This document shows, piece by piece, positions 18,132 to 25,787 of a DNA stretch of 64,000 nt. The position numbers and the translations under genes are program-made. The notes below the pieces were generated by a model, which saw only the letters and a list, made by a program, of their open reading frames with translations, did no database searches and had not been told where the DNA came from. The stretch is taken from positions 1-64,000 of the forward strand of contig NZ_JAGXBY010000005.1 of assembly GCF_018310345.1 (NCBI RefSeq). The letters run 5' to 3'. The first letter of the stretch is position 1, and every line of letters starts with the position of its first letter. The DNA is from Ornithinibacillus massiliensis. GTDB lineage: Bacteria; Bacillota; Bacilli; Bacillales; Amphibacillaceae.

Positions 18132-18611
18132 ATGCGAAAAATTTATCTAGATAGAACAGCATTCTCTGGAGCCATAGGTGTTAATTTAGAAGATACTGAG
18201 ATTATATCAGCAGGAACAACCATTAATTCAATGGGTGTTCATGATAGAAATGAAGAGTATCAAACATACGCTAACGATTATGATATTCAAGTTATCTTTG
18301 ACGATGATATTCCACATTTAGAGTTTTTTACGGTTCCACATGTAGATATTATGGCAATAGATAGTAAAGGAGGATTTGTTGGAATTGTTTATCAACAGTG
18401 TGATTCGGAAAGTGATGCACCAATTTGTTATATCAATAGGGATTTAGAGTGCTTTATAATTTCTGAAAACGTAGAAGATTTTCTGAGTAATATAGGAACA
18501 TGGCAAGACAACATGAAACCCTATGATAAAATTACCGTTTATCGTTCAAAAGCAGAAGCAGAAACTGAACTAGAATTTATCGATTTGTCTGACATTCTTC
18601 CATTATTATAA
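18132..18611 (+). CDS. Orphan 159-residue protein, possibly SUKH-like
   Basis: I do not recognise a definite family. The protein is acidic, has no signal or membrane segment, and looks cytoplasmic. The C-terminal half (CYINRDLECFIISENVEDFLSNI) recalls the end of SMI1/KNR4 (SUKH) immunity-type domains, but this is weak. The ATG follows ACGGGGG. It is a single gene with its own promoter module upstream and an imperfect palindrome 4 nt after the stop, the layout shared with other genes of this accessory zone. Confidence 0.7.
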   Translation: MRKIYLDRTAFSGAIGVNLEDTEIISAGTTINSMGVHDRNEEYQTYANDYDIQVIFDDDIPHLEFFTVPHVDIMAIDSKGGFVGIVYQQCDSESDAPICYINRDLECFIISENVEDFLSNIGTWQDNMKPYDKITVYRSKAEAETELEFIDLSDILPLL

Positions 18612-18614
18612 ATT

Positions 18615-18647
18615 CTTCTTGAACTAAAGGATGCGTTAGTTGAAGAA
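18615..18647 (+). repeat. Gene-3' palindrome (type I), site 1
   Basis: TTCTTGAACTAA-AGGATGCG-TTAGTTGAAGAA: one mismatch in a 12-bp stem, 4 nt after the stop of the gene at 18132. Confidence 0.75.
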
Positions 18648-18708
18648 ACATTAATAGAAAAAAGTGTTTAGTTTTGTGAAACTCAAGCATTTTTTTCTGT
18701 CTTTCGCT

Positions 18709-19623
18709 TCATATTACATGATCTACTGATTTCGTAGAGGTCGGTTGATTACTCTGTTTTCTTATGTTCGACAAATAGACTCCAATCAACGTTATAATTC
18801 CTCCAATTATTGCATAAGTAGTAGGAAGTTCACCAAGCCAGATCCATGCTATAAGAAAAGCGACAACTGGGGTTAAATAGAGAGAACTTGTTGCTTCTGA
18901 TGCTCCTGTTCGTGAGGTAATATACGCTAAAGTAAAGTAAGGAATAACCGTTGGGAAAATTCCCAGATAAATAACCACTAGTGTTATATCTATGGGAGCA
19001 TTAACAATTGCCTCTCCAAGACCTGGTGAAAATATCATCATGAAAATAGTACCTGACCAAATCGTGTACATTGTAAAAGGAACAAAACCATATCTTTTTA
19101 GATAAGCATTCTGAAAAACAAAGTAAATACTTTCTGAAAGGGATGCAACTAAAACTAGGATAATTCCGATATTTAAAGTAAAACTTTCAGTTATTCCACC
19201 TAAAGAAATAAATGCCACGCCAGAAAATCCAATTAATGAACCTATCCACCGCCAGAATCCATACTTCTCATGGAAAAAGAGCAAAGACAACAAAGCTGTG
19301 AATAAAGGTGTTGTTGAAACTAATAAACTAGCAACTCCAGCACTAATCGTTTGTTCCCCATAATTTAGTGCTGTCTGATAGACCGAAAATCCTAAAAAAC
19401 CAAGTAATAAAATTATTGGTACATCTTTTAGTTCTGGTAAACGAATTCCTTGAATAACCGCAAGAAGAATCAATATTAATGATCCAATTAGTAATCGTAA
19501 GAGGGATAGATGCTCGGGTGAATAAGCAGTCAGTGCAGCTCTTATCCCAGGGAATGCTGATGCCCACAAAATAATTGTAATCAAATGAGCAGAAGTAAGC
19601 TTTAAATCTAAAGATTTTATCAT
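18709..19623 (-). CDS. EamA/DMT-family transporter
   Basis: Ten-helix integral membrane permease of the drug/metabolite transporter superfamily. The 304-residue protein consists of two EamA repeats of about five helices each; repeat 1 starts LKLTSAHLITIILWASAFPG and repeat 2 starts near residue 150, with the typical GEQTISAGVASLLVSTTPLF segment. The start at 19623 has GAGGTG 8 nt upstream. It is divergent from a MocR regulator, which suggests it is that regulator's target; the substrate is unknown (amino acid or vitamin-like efflux is common for such pairs). Confidence 0.88.
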   Translation of the reverse strand: MIKSLDLKLTSAHLITIILWASAFPGIRAALTAYSPEHLSLLRLLIGSLILILLAVIQGIRLPELKDVPIILLLGFLGFSVYQTALNYGEQTISAGVASLLVSTTPLFTALLSLLFFHEKYGFWRWIGSLIGFSGVAFISLGGITESFTLNIGIILVLVASLSESIYFVFQNAYLKRYGFVPFTMYTIWSGTIFMMIFSPGLGEAIVNAPIDITLVVIYLGIFPTVIPYFTLAYITSRTGASEATSSLYLTPVVAFLIAWIWLGELPTTYAIIGGIITLIGVYLSNIRKQSNQPTSTKSVDHVI

Positions 19624-19649
19624 AAATACACCTCATTCTATGTCTTAAT

Positions 19650-19663
19650 CCAACCAGTTGGTT
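19650..19663. promoter_or_regulatory. Palindrome in the transporter/MocR divergent region
   Basis: CCAACCAGTTGGTT contains a perfect CCAAC / GTTGG inverted repeat. A related pair, AACCAAC..TTGGTTGTT, lies at 19735-19760. These are candidate operators for the MocR protein. Confidence 0.5.
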
Positions 19664-19734
19664 TTGATAGTTCTCATTTTAGTATGACTTTGGTAAAATG
19701 TATTCAACAGGTTGAATAGAAAAAAACCAACCAC

Positions 19735-19760
19735 TTTGAACTTGGTTGTTGAAAAGGGGT
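19735..19760. promoter_or_regulatory. Second operator-like inverted repeat before the MocR gene
   Basis: AACCAAC and TTGGTTGTT separated by about 10 nt, ending 4 nt before the MocR start. It repeats the CCAAC/GTTGG motif of 19650. Confidence 0.45.
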
Positions 19761-19764
19761 ACAT

Positions 19765-21174
19765 ATGAAAAAGCCAAAATACCAATTGATTGTTGATTTT
19801 ATAAAAGACAAAATTTCCAAGGGTGAGTGGGCAATAGGTAGTCGGATCCCAAGTCAACGTCATCTAGCAAAAATGTTTGATGTTAATCGAAGTACAGTCA
19901 TAACAGCATTAGAAGAACTAATGGCAGACGGACTGATCGAAGGAATAACGGGAAAAGGGACTGTTGTTACCAATAACACTTGGACTTTGATGGGAAACCA
20001 ATCCTCAACCAATTGGAATGAGAACGTCACTTTAGGTATTCATAAACCGAGTGTTTCAACGGTACAGAAGATCAATGAAGCTGAATCTAATAATAATCTG
20101 ATTCAATTAAGTAAAGGAGAATTATCACCAGAGATGTTCCCTTTAGAAGAAATGCGATCCGTTGTACAAAAGGTTTCAAATCAATTGACCCCCTTTGGAT
20201 ATGAAGAACCAAAGGGAAATATAAAGTTACGCCGAGCAATTAGTGATTACCTAAAAATAAGAGGAATAGACGTATCTCCGTCATCCATTCTTGTGGTATC
20301 AGGTGCACTTCAGGCTTTACATCTTATTTCAATAGGACTTCTACAAAGAGGATCAACTATATTTTTAGAAGTGCCATCTTACCTTTACTCATTGACTGTT
20401 TTTCAGTCTGTGGGGATGGAGCTAGAAGGATTACCAATGGATAAGGAAGGAATTAAGGTAGATTCAATCTATCAGACAAAAGAAAAAGGAAAAAGTATTT
20501 TATATACCATTCCTACCTTTCATAATCCAACAGGCACGTTAATGCAGAAGAAAAGAAGGAAGGAACTCATTGAATACTGTGAAAGAGAACAGCTTCCTGT
20601 TATTGAAGATGATGTATATCGTGATTTATGGATGGATACCACGCCACCAGAACCATTAAAAGCAATGGATCATTATGGGAATGTGTTATATCTTGGTAGT
20701 TTGTCGAAAACATTAAGTCCTGGTTTACGAATTGGATGGGTAGTTGGATCTGAATCCGTTATTAACCGATTAGCTGATTTAAAAATGCAATCGGATTATG
20801 GATCAAGCACATTGTCTCAGCTCGTGGCAACGGAGTGGTTATCCAGTGGGTTATATGATCAACATCTTGAAAATGTAAGAGAACAGCTTAAAGTTCGGAG
20901 AAGAACGGCTTTAGAATCTTTGAACAAGCATTTAAGATACCATGCAACATGGGAAGTCCCAACAGGTGGCTTCTTCATTTGGATTAAGATAAAACCTACT
21001 TTTAAGGTGAAAAGATTATTTGATAAAGCATTATCCAAAGGTATTCTTCTTAATCCTGGCAGTATTTATGCAGAACGGTTAGGGCAGTTTGTACGATTAT
21101 CTTTCGGGTTTGCTTCCCTAGATGAAATTAAAACAGGTATATTTCAGTTAAGTCAAATCATTAAAAATCAATAA
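19765..21174 (+). CDS. MocR-type (GntR plus aminotransferase) transcription regulator
   Basis: PLP-binding transcription factor. The 469-residue protein has an N-terminal winged helix of the GntR family (residues about 1-70: IPSQRHLAKMFDVNRSTVITALEELMADGLI) joined to a class I aminotransferase-like domain. The PLP-binding Lys is in LGSLSKTLSPGLRIGW, with NPTGT and EDDVYRD motifs before it. GAAAAGGGG precedes the ATG. Divergent from the EamA transporter, its likely target. The ligand cannot be read from sequence. Confidence 0.9.
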   Translation: MKKPKYQLIVDFIKDKISKGEWAIGSRIPSQRHLAKMFDVNRSTVITALEELMADGLIEGITGKGTVVTNNTWTLMGNQSSTNWNENVTLGIHKPSVSTVQKINEAESNNNLIQLSKGELSPEMFPLEEMRSVVQKVSNQLTPFGYEEPKGNIKLRRAISDYLKIRGIDVSPSSILVVSGALQALHLISIGLLQRGSTIFLEVPSYLYSLTVFQSVGMELEGLPMDKEGIKVDSIYQTKEKGKSILYTIPTFHNPTGTLMQKKRRKELIEYCEREQLPVIEDDVYRDLWMDTTPPEPLKAMDHYGNVLYLGSLSKTLSPGLRIGWVVGSESVINRLADLKMQSDYGSSTLSQLVATEWLSSGLYDQHLENVREQLKVRRRTALESLNKHLRYHATWEVPTGGFFIWIKIKPTFKVKRLFDKALSKGILLNPGSIYAERLGQFVRLSFGFASLDEIKTGIFQLSQIIKNQ

Positions 21175-21198
21175 GGACAGGAATTACTTTACAAAGTG

Positions 21199-21229
21199 AT
21201 ATTAAACTAAAGGGTGCTTTAGTTTAACA
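21199..21229 (+). repeat. Gene-3' palindrome (type I), site 2
   Basis: Perfect 11-bp stem: TTAAACTAAAG (21202-21212), loop GGTG, CTTTAGTTTAA (21217-21227), 27 nt after the MocR stop. It is the cleanest member of the family. Confidence 0.85.
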
Positions 21230-21367
21230 AGATAATAAAAATAATACGGTTTTAAATTACAGGTTTGGTTAATAAAGGTAACTTAGTATAGAACATTTTT
21301 TTAATGTCTATTTAATGGAGTTCCAATAACTGTAAAAAGAGTGTATAACTTTATTATGATATCGCTC
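21217..21367 (+). repeat. 150-bp intergenic block, copy 1
   Basis: It runs from CTTTAGTTTAACAAGATAAT to GATATCGCT and is closely similar to 23722-23873. No open frame. It begins with the right arm of a type I palindrome. Confidence 0.8.
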
Positions 21368-21434
21368 TGGATTAGGAACTGTATTATACGCTAGTAAAGA
21401 ATTCTAGTATAGAACTATTATTTCATGTAACACT

Positions 21435-21554
21435 TGTTGTAGATGTCCAGTAACATTATAGTTGGTAAATTTACAATAAAGTTGGTAAATTTCAATAAAG
21501 TGGATAGCAACATTTTTTAACCCTCTGTTCTAAAATAGGAACAGAGGGTTTTTT
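21435..21554 (+). repeat. 20-bp tandem repeat array plus terminator, copy 2
   Basis: Near-identical to 17675-17835 but two tandem units shorter. Units start at 21453 and 21473; the terminator AACCCTCTGTTC / GAACAGAGGGTT spans 21519-21554. There is no gene between it and MocR, so it is not obviously the terminator of a gene. Confidence 0.9.
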
Positions 21555-21622
21555 ATATGGTTACTTTGTTGTGATTTATTATCTTAAAATTTATGGGAGT
21601 TAATTGTTGATGAAACTAAAAA

Positions 21623-21696
21623 TTGGACATTTATGTTAAAATACATATAGTATTCTGAATATTAAGTACTAGAACTAATAGGGCAGTTTAGTTGAA
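21623..21696 (+). promoter_or_regulatory. Promoter-plus-palindrome module, copy 2
   Basis: TTGGAC (21623-21628), 17 nt, TATAGT (21646-21651), then AACTAATAGGGCAGTTTAGTT (21673-21693). It matches the module at 18001 in spacing and in the ATGTTAAAATACATATA core. Confidence 0.7.
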
Positions 21697-21737
21697 GAGG
21701 CAATAAAATTGTTAGAATACGTTTAGGAGGGGTTATT

Positions 21738-22271
21738 TTGCAATATTTTATCGGAATTGTTCCACCAGATTCCTATAAAGAGAAGGTAGCAACATTTCGA
21801 GGCAACTGGACAACCCATTGGATTAATAAAGCGGTAGAGCCCCATATTACATTAAAGGCTCAAGGTGGATTGACTCCTGACGAAAAGTGGATTTCTAAGG
21901 TTAAAAAGCTTTGTGAGATAATCGAACCTTTTCATATAACAATTGGAAAACCAAAGTTTTTCTTTGATAATATTCTTTATTTAAGTATTGAATCAGACGA
22001 ACTTACCGCTTTGCATAAAAAATTGGTTCAAACTATCGCTCCAAGTCCTGAGTTAATCAAGCGGTACTTTGAGATGGACGATTTTATACCGCATATGTCT
22101 TTAGGAAAAACATATTATGGTATGTCAACGGAAGAACTTCAAGATATGGCAAGATTGGCGGGAGAAAAAATTACTCCATATCCTATGTTTAAAGTAGACT
22201 TTATTAGGATCTATCGAGAAATTGAACCGCAAATTTATGAAAAGTATATAGACATACCTTTAAATCACTAA
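21738..22271 (+). CDS. 2'-5' RNA ligase-like (2H phosphoesterase) protein
   Basis: Member of the 2H phosphoesterase superfamily, whose members hydrolyse or form 2'-5' or cyclic phosphodiester bonds. The two catalytic motifs are visible in 177 residues: PHITLKAQ (HxT, near residue 36) and PHMSLGKT (HxS, near 118). Start TTG at 21738 behind AGGAGGGG. The true substrate is unknown. Single gene, with a promoter module upstream and a type I palindrome 9 nt after the stop. Confidence 0.85.
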   Translation: MQYFIGIVPPDSYKEKVATFRGNWTTHWINKAVEPHITLKAQGGLTPDEKWISKVKKLCEIIEPFHITIGKPKFFFDNILYLSIESDELTALHKKLVQTIAPSPELIKRYFEMDDFIPHMSLGKTYYGMSTEELQDMARLAGEKITPYPMFKVDFIRIYREIEPQIYEKYIDIPLNH

Positions 22272-22279
22272 ATGACCTT

Positions 22280-22363
22280 ATTCAACTAACGGGAGCTTTA
22301 ATACAATAATGAGATCGTCGCAGTGGCGGTCTTTTTTACTAAAGGGACAGGTTAGTGGAAACA
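22280..22363 (+). repeat. Type I and type II palindromes between two cassette-like genes, site 3
   Basis: TTCAACTAACGGGAGCTTTAAT (22281-22302) is a degenerate type I site. A hairpin GATCGTCGC / GCGGTC follows (about 22312-22331), then ACTAAAGGGACAGGTTAGT (22338-22356), the type II palindrome found upstream of other genes here. Confidence 0.65.
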
Positions 22364-22396
22364 AGGTAATAGAACAAATGGGGGATTGAATAATCG

Positions 22397-22933
22397 ATGA
22401 AACAAGAAATTTTCGATGTACAGACTAAAGCACAATTAAAGGTATTGGATGAAATTAGTACAATTTTTGAGAATCTCGATGCTGAATTTTGGTTACGTGG
22501 AGGTTGGGCAATTGATTTCATGCTTGGTAAGGTTACCCGACCACATAGTGATATTGATATACAAACATGGATAACAAATAGAGAGCGATTAGAGGCTGTA
22601 CTTCTACAGGCTGGTTATGAACAAGTACCTGTCGGAGAGGAGTTTCGTAATAGACAATCTGATTTTCTTAAGGATAATGTAGTTGTTACTTTTGGATACT
22701 TGACATACGACGTGAATGGCAACCTTATTATGAATGGTTTACCAGAATGGGTATGGCGAGATGATTCCCTTTTGCCGCATTATTTTCAATTACACGGAAT
22801 AAAAGCAAAAGTCCTGCATCCAAAACAGTTATTGGAAGAAAAGAAAATCTATAAAGAAATTGGTCGACCATATAGAAAAAAGGATGAAGAAAGTAAAAGG
22901 ATATTGTATCAAATAATATCCGATTTAGAGTAA
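22397..22933 (+). CDS. Nucleotidyltransferase, aminoglycoside/lincosamide adenylyltransferase-like
   Basis: Member of the Pol-beta nucleotidyltransferase superfamily, closest to the AadB/LinA-like group. In 178 residues the metal site is seen in FWLRGGWAIDFMLG followed by RPHSDIDIQTW (GG...DxD near residues 36-54), with a conserved C-terminal LHPKQLLEEKKIYKEIGRPYRKKD. ATG at 22397; the upstream AATGGGGGA is a usable ribosome binding site. Antibiotic modification is possible but unproven; many relatives have no known substrate. Flanked on both sides by the palindromic repeats. Confidence 0.82.
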   Translation: MKQEIFDVQTKAQLKVLDEISTIFENLDAEFWLRGGWAIDFMLGKVTRPHSDIDIQTWITNRERLEAVLLQAGYEQVPVGEEFRNRQSDFLKDNVVVTFGYLTYDVNGNLIMNGLPEWVWRDDSLLPHYFQLHGIKAKVLHPKQLLEEKKIYKEIGRPYRKKDEESKRILYQIISDLE

Positions 22934-22948
22934 GTATGTGAAAAAGTG

Positions 22949-23034
22949 TACTTTAAAGTAAAGGCTGCGTTAATTTAAGAAGGATTAACGCTTATATTAT
23001 GTTTTACTAAAGGGGCAGAATCCTTGAAGAAGAG
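22949..23034 (+). repeat. Type I and type II palindromes, site 4
   Basis: CTTTAAAGTAAAGGCTGCGTTAATTTAAG (type I form at 22951-22979), then GGATTAACGCTT, then ACTAAAGGGGCAG (23006-23018), the type II core. It starts 16 nt after the nucleotidyltransferase stop. Confidence 0.65.
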
Positions 23035-23086
23035 GTATTTATTTGTTCAAAGAGTTTAATTGTAGAAATTATTTGGGGGTGCTTTT

Positions 23087-23455
23087 TTGAAAAGGGTATT
23101 AATATTAATTTTACTTGTTGTGACTTTGGGAGCTTGTAGTCAGCAAGAGAATGATACCTCTGGAGAAAGACACGAAGGTATCATTGTTGACATTGAGAAG
23201 AATACTTTTGGTGAAATAATGTACATCGTATTATCTTTGCCAAGTGTGGAAGACATTGATATTTCGAGTAAAACAAGAGAGGAACTAATTGATCTTGCAC
23301 AAGAAAATGATGGTGTGTTCTACCACCTTAACCAAAAAGAATATGAAGAATTAGATTTAGAAATAGGCAAACGAATTGTTGGCTATTATAGTTCTGTTGG
23401 AGAATCAGATCCACCTGTATTGTTTACCGATAAAATAGAGGTATTTTCACAATAG
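23087..23455 (+). CDS. Small lipoprotein, DUF3221-like
   Basis: Secreted lipoprotein of 122 residues: lysine at the N-terminus, a hydrophobic stretch VLILILLVVTL and lipobox LGAC with Cys near residue 17. The mature part (EGIIVDIEKNTF, then SSKTREELIDLA, FTDKIEVFSQ) resembles the DUF3221 group of Bacillus lipoproteins; this is a by-eye match. Start TTG at 23087 behind TTGGGGGTG. Function unknown. Single gene in the repeat-rich zone. Confidence 0.75.
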   Translation: MKRVLILILLVVTLGACSQQENDTSGERHEGIIVDIEKNTFGEIMYIVLSLPSVEDIDISSKTREELIDLAQENDGVFYHLNQKEYEELDLEIGKRIVGYYSSVGESDPPVLFTDKIEVFSQ

Positions 23456-23465
23456 TTATGATGAC

Positions 23466-23497
23466 TTTATTAAACAAACGGATGCAAGAGTTGAGTA
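23466..23497 (+). repeat. Gene-3' palindrome (type I), degenerate site 5
   Basis: TTATTAAACAAACGGATGCAAGAGTTGAG keeps the GGATGC core and the left arm, 10 nt after the lipoprotein stop. Confidence 0.45.
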
Positions 23498-23565
23498 TAG
23501 ATTTTAAATCCCGTACTGGCTTAATAGGGACATTTAAATCCCTTTTTGGGAACATATATATATAA

Positions 23566-23703
23566 TTACAGTTCTAATTTACTTTTTCTTTTTTCCATAT
23601 TTACTATTTCCCAACCTTTTTCCGTCTTTCCTAGTATGACTTTCATGTTTGTTCCATCTGGTATTCTATAGAATAGATAACCACCAAAGGCCCATTGAAA
23701 AAA
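23566..23703 (-). pseudogene. C-terminal remnant of an unknown protein
   Basis: A minus-strand frame of 45 codons ending in TAA (23566) reads FFQWAFGGYLFYRIPDGTNM and continues to EKRKSKLEL. It looks like a protein C-terminus but is preceded in frame by a stop (23704-23706) and has no start with a ribosome binding site. Interpreted as a gene fragment. Confidence 0.5.
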
Positions 23704-23721
23704 TTAGTATTTCTCTCACAA

Positions 23722-23873
23722 ACTTTAGTTTAACAAGATAATATAAATAATACGGTTTTAAATTACGAGGTAGGTTAATAAAGGTAACTTAGTATAGAAT
23801 ATTTTAATGTCTATTAATGAAGTTCCAATAAATGTGAAAAGAGTATATAACCTTATTTATGATATCGCTATTA
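23722..23873 (+). repeat. 150-bp intergenic block, copy 2
   Basis: Closely similar to 21217-21367, from CTTTAGTTTAACAAGATAAT to GATATCGCT, with small indels. It interrupts the region just upstream of the gene remnant at 23566. Confidence 0.8.
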
Positions 23874-23907
23874 AGGCTATTCAAACATAGTAAGAGGAAA
23901 ATAGTAA

Positions 23908-23985
23908 ACTTCATTAGCAATCGGTGCGTTAGTTTAAGGTGATTATCGCTTACTGTATTAAAGGAGTAGGTTAACTCAAGTAGAG
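23908..23985 (+). repeat. Type I and type II palindromes, site 6 (no gene)
   Basis: AATCGGTGCGTTAGTTTAAGG (about 23918-23938) and ATTAAAGGAGTAGGTTAACT (about 23958-23977): the same pair order as at sites 3 and 4, but no gene lies directly upstream. This suggests loss of a gene. Confidence 0.5.
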
Positions 23986-24004
23986 TTCTTAAAGGCTTGG
24001 TAAT

Positions 24005-24039
24005 ACAAAAAAGACATTCTTGAAAAGTAGAATGTCTTG
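24005..24039 (-). terminator. Terminator of the Rrf2 gene
   Basis: On the minus strand AAGACATTCTA / AAGAATGTCTT pairs and is followed by TTTTTT. Confidence 0.8.
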
Positions 24040-24055
24040 TATTGTTTCCTTACAT

Positions 24056-24499
24056 TTAATGTTTACTATTTAATTTCTCGTTATCTTTAACATCATTTAC
24101 TACATTTTCAATGGTTACATTTTCTAGAGTCTTCTCCAATGCAGTTTGAGCACTTATGAAGTGTGGTTCAATTATATTTTGAATATTCCTTCCGACGCTA
24201 CAATCAGGATTTGGATTTTCGTGAATGCTAAACAACTCGTTGTCCTTGACAACATTAACGGCTTTATAAACATCTAGCAATGTAATATCGGATAAATCCC
24301 TTGCGAGTTCTGCCCCTGCAATACCAGGTTGTACTTTTATTAATCCTGCTTTTTTAAGCATCCCCATAATCTTTCTAATTACGGCTGGGTTCGTGTTAAC
24401 ACTTCTAGCTATATATTCAGATGAACTTACTCCATCTTTATCTATTTCAATTAGAGTTAATATATGAATTCCCACGGAAAATCTGCTGCTGATGGACAT
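24056..24499 (-). CDS. Rrf2-family regulator, YwnA-like
   Basis: Winged-helix repressor of 147 residues. The N-terminal part SSRFSVGIHILTLIEIDKDG and the HTH SSSEYIARSVNTNPAVIRKIMGML, with GLIKVQPGIAGAEL after it, are typical. A single Cys (PDCSVG near residue 99) is present, so a redox role is possible, but iron-sulfur ligation by three Cys is not supported. ATG at 24499 behind GGAAGGTG. It is divergent from a YwnB-like gene, as ywnA and ywnB are neighbours in Bacillus. Confidence 0.88.
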   Translation of the reverse strand: MSISSRFSVGIHILTLIEIDKDGVSSSEYIARSVNTNPAVIRKIMGMLKKAGLIKVQPGIAGAELARDLSDITLLDVYKAVNVVKDNELFSIHENPNPDCSVGRNIQNIIEPHFISAQTALEKTLENVTIENVVNDVKDNEKLNSKH

Positions 24500-24622
24500 C
24501 TTCGGTCACCTTCCTTCTTTCCTTACTCTTATTAAAATTAATTAGTTCATCATGTAATTCGTTCGAATACAAGTATATTATATCTTAAAAGATTAATCAT
24601 AATAAAAAATATTTTTTTATTG

Positions 24623-24651
24623 TTGACATCCAATCAATATGTAACTACAAT
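24623..24651 (+). promoter_or_regulatory. Sigma-A promoter of the YwnB-like gene
   Basis: TTGACA (24623-24628), 17-nt spacer, TACAAT (24646-24651). Near consensus. Confidence 0.85.
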
Positions 24652-24665
24652 GATTACAGGTAATC
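24652..24665. promoter_or_regulatory. Likely operator of the Rrf2 regulator
   Basis: GATTAC-AG-GTAATC is a perfect 6-bp inverted repeat starting at the last base of the -10 region, well placed for repression by the divergent Rrf2 protein. Confidence 0.65.
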
Positions 24666-24708
24666 GAATTGGTTACAACTAAATTTATCAATGCAGGAGG
24701 TCTATAAA

Positions 24709-25344
24709 ATGAAAATTGGAATCATTGGTGCAAGTGGAAAAGCAGGTAACCTAATTTTGAAGGAAGCAGTTAGTCGGGGACATGAAGTTACGGCTATCGT
24801 AAGGGATAAGTCAAAACTCAAAGACACGAATGTAGCTGTGATTGAAAAAGATATACTAGATCTTACACAAGATGACATTAAAAATTTTGAAGTAGTTGTA
24901 AATGCTTTTGGTGCTCCAATCGGTGAAGAGCAAGCACACGTTGATGCAGGTCATGCTTTAATCGAAGCATTAAAGGGAACAGATACTAGAGCAATTATTG
25001 TAGGTGGAGCTGGAAGTCTGTTCGTCGATGAAAATAAAACCGTTAGGGTCATGGAAACAGCTGAATTTCCAGACTTGTTTAAGCCAACAGCTAAAGGACA
25101 AGCGCGAAACTTGCAAGAATTACAGGAAACATCCGATATTACATGGACATTTATAAGTCCCTCAGCGGAATTCGATGCTGACGGAAAAAGAACTGGATCC
25201 TATCAATCAGGAAATGACCAACTTCTATTTAATTCAAAAGGTGAAAGCTATATAAGCTATCAGGATTACGCAATTGCGGTTTTAGATGAAATTGAAAATC
25301 CTAAGCACATTAACGAAAGATTTACTGTTGTTGGAGAAATGTAA
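24709..25344 (+). CDS. NAD(P)-binding oxidoreductase, YwnB-like
   Basis: Atypical short-chain dehydrogenase (NmrA/NAD(P)H-binding type) of 211 residues. The Rossmann motif is at the N-terminus: IGIIGASGKAGNLILKEA (GxxGxxG). Further signature VVNAFGAP and IIVGGAGSL. No substrate can be assigned. ATG at 24709 sits 8 nt after AGGAGG; an upstream in-frame ATG (24691) precedes that site and is rejected. Expression is likely controlled by the divergent Rrf2 regulator. Confidence 0.85.
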   Translation: MKIGIIGASGKAGNLILKEAVSRGHEVTAIVRDKSKLKDTNVAVIEKDILDLTQDDIKNFEVVVNAFGAPIGEEQAHVDAGHALIEALKGTDTRAIIVGGAGSLFVDENKTVRVMETAEFPDLFKPTAKGQARNLQELQETSDITWTFISPSAEFDADGKRTGSYQSGNDQLLFNSKGESYISYQDYAIAVLDEIENPKHINERFTVVGEM

Positions 25345-25379
25345 CTTTCGATGCTTCAGAGAAGAAATTTCTCATAGGG

Positions 25380-25437
25380 AAGACATTAACAAATGTGATT
25401 AAAAAGCGGAATCACAAAGTTAATGTCTTTTCTTTTG
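25380..25437 (+). terminator. Terminator of the YwnB-like gene
   Basis: Nested stem: AGACATTAAC / GTTAATGTCT enclosing TGTGATT / AATCACA, then TTTTCTTTT. Confidence 0.85.
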
Positions 25438-25489
25438 GTTTCTTAACTGTTTTTAGATTACAAAATGGGGACAGATAGTATTCAACTGA

Positions 25490-25680
25490 ATAGATTGAAC
25501 ACCTAAATACGATTCAGTATTAAAAAAATTAGGTTTTCCTTTGAGGGAATGACGGCTTACCTTGATCATCACGATATTGACGCCTTCTTAGAATTATTAG
25601 AGAAGCAAAAAACTAACAGAGAAAAAATATATGAACTAGAACGAGTTAAGCTTAGATTTCAAAATCGTCTTAACGAATAA
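25490..25680 (+). pseudogene. MerR-family regulator remnant, frameshifted
   Basis: The plus strand encodes YDSVLKKLGFPLRE up to a TGA (about 25547), then in another frame TAYLDHHDIDAFLELLEKQK to FQNRLNE and a stop at 25680. Joined, these give the middle and coiled-coil C-terminus of a MerR protein (KKLGFPLREM-TAYLD is a MerR pattern). The N-terminal DNA-binding helix is missing. A broken gene. Confidence 0.65.
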
Positions 25681-25720
25681 GAGTTAAAGGTAGGAGTCAA
25701 AAGTAGGGGAGTACTAAAGT

Positions 25721-25754
25721 GAAAAATAGGTTAGCAAGATATTTGCTAGCCTAT
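25721..25754 (-). terminator. Terminator of the XRE-cupin gene
   Basis: On the minus strand ATAGGCTAGCAAA / TTGCTAACCTAT, followed by TTTTTC. Confidence 0.75.
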
Positions 25755-25787
25755 CCACCTTATTTGTACTTATTTGGCCACGAAGTC

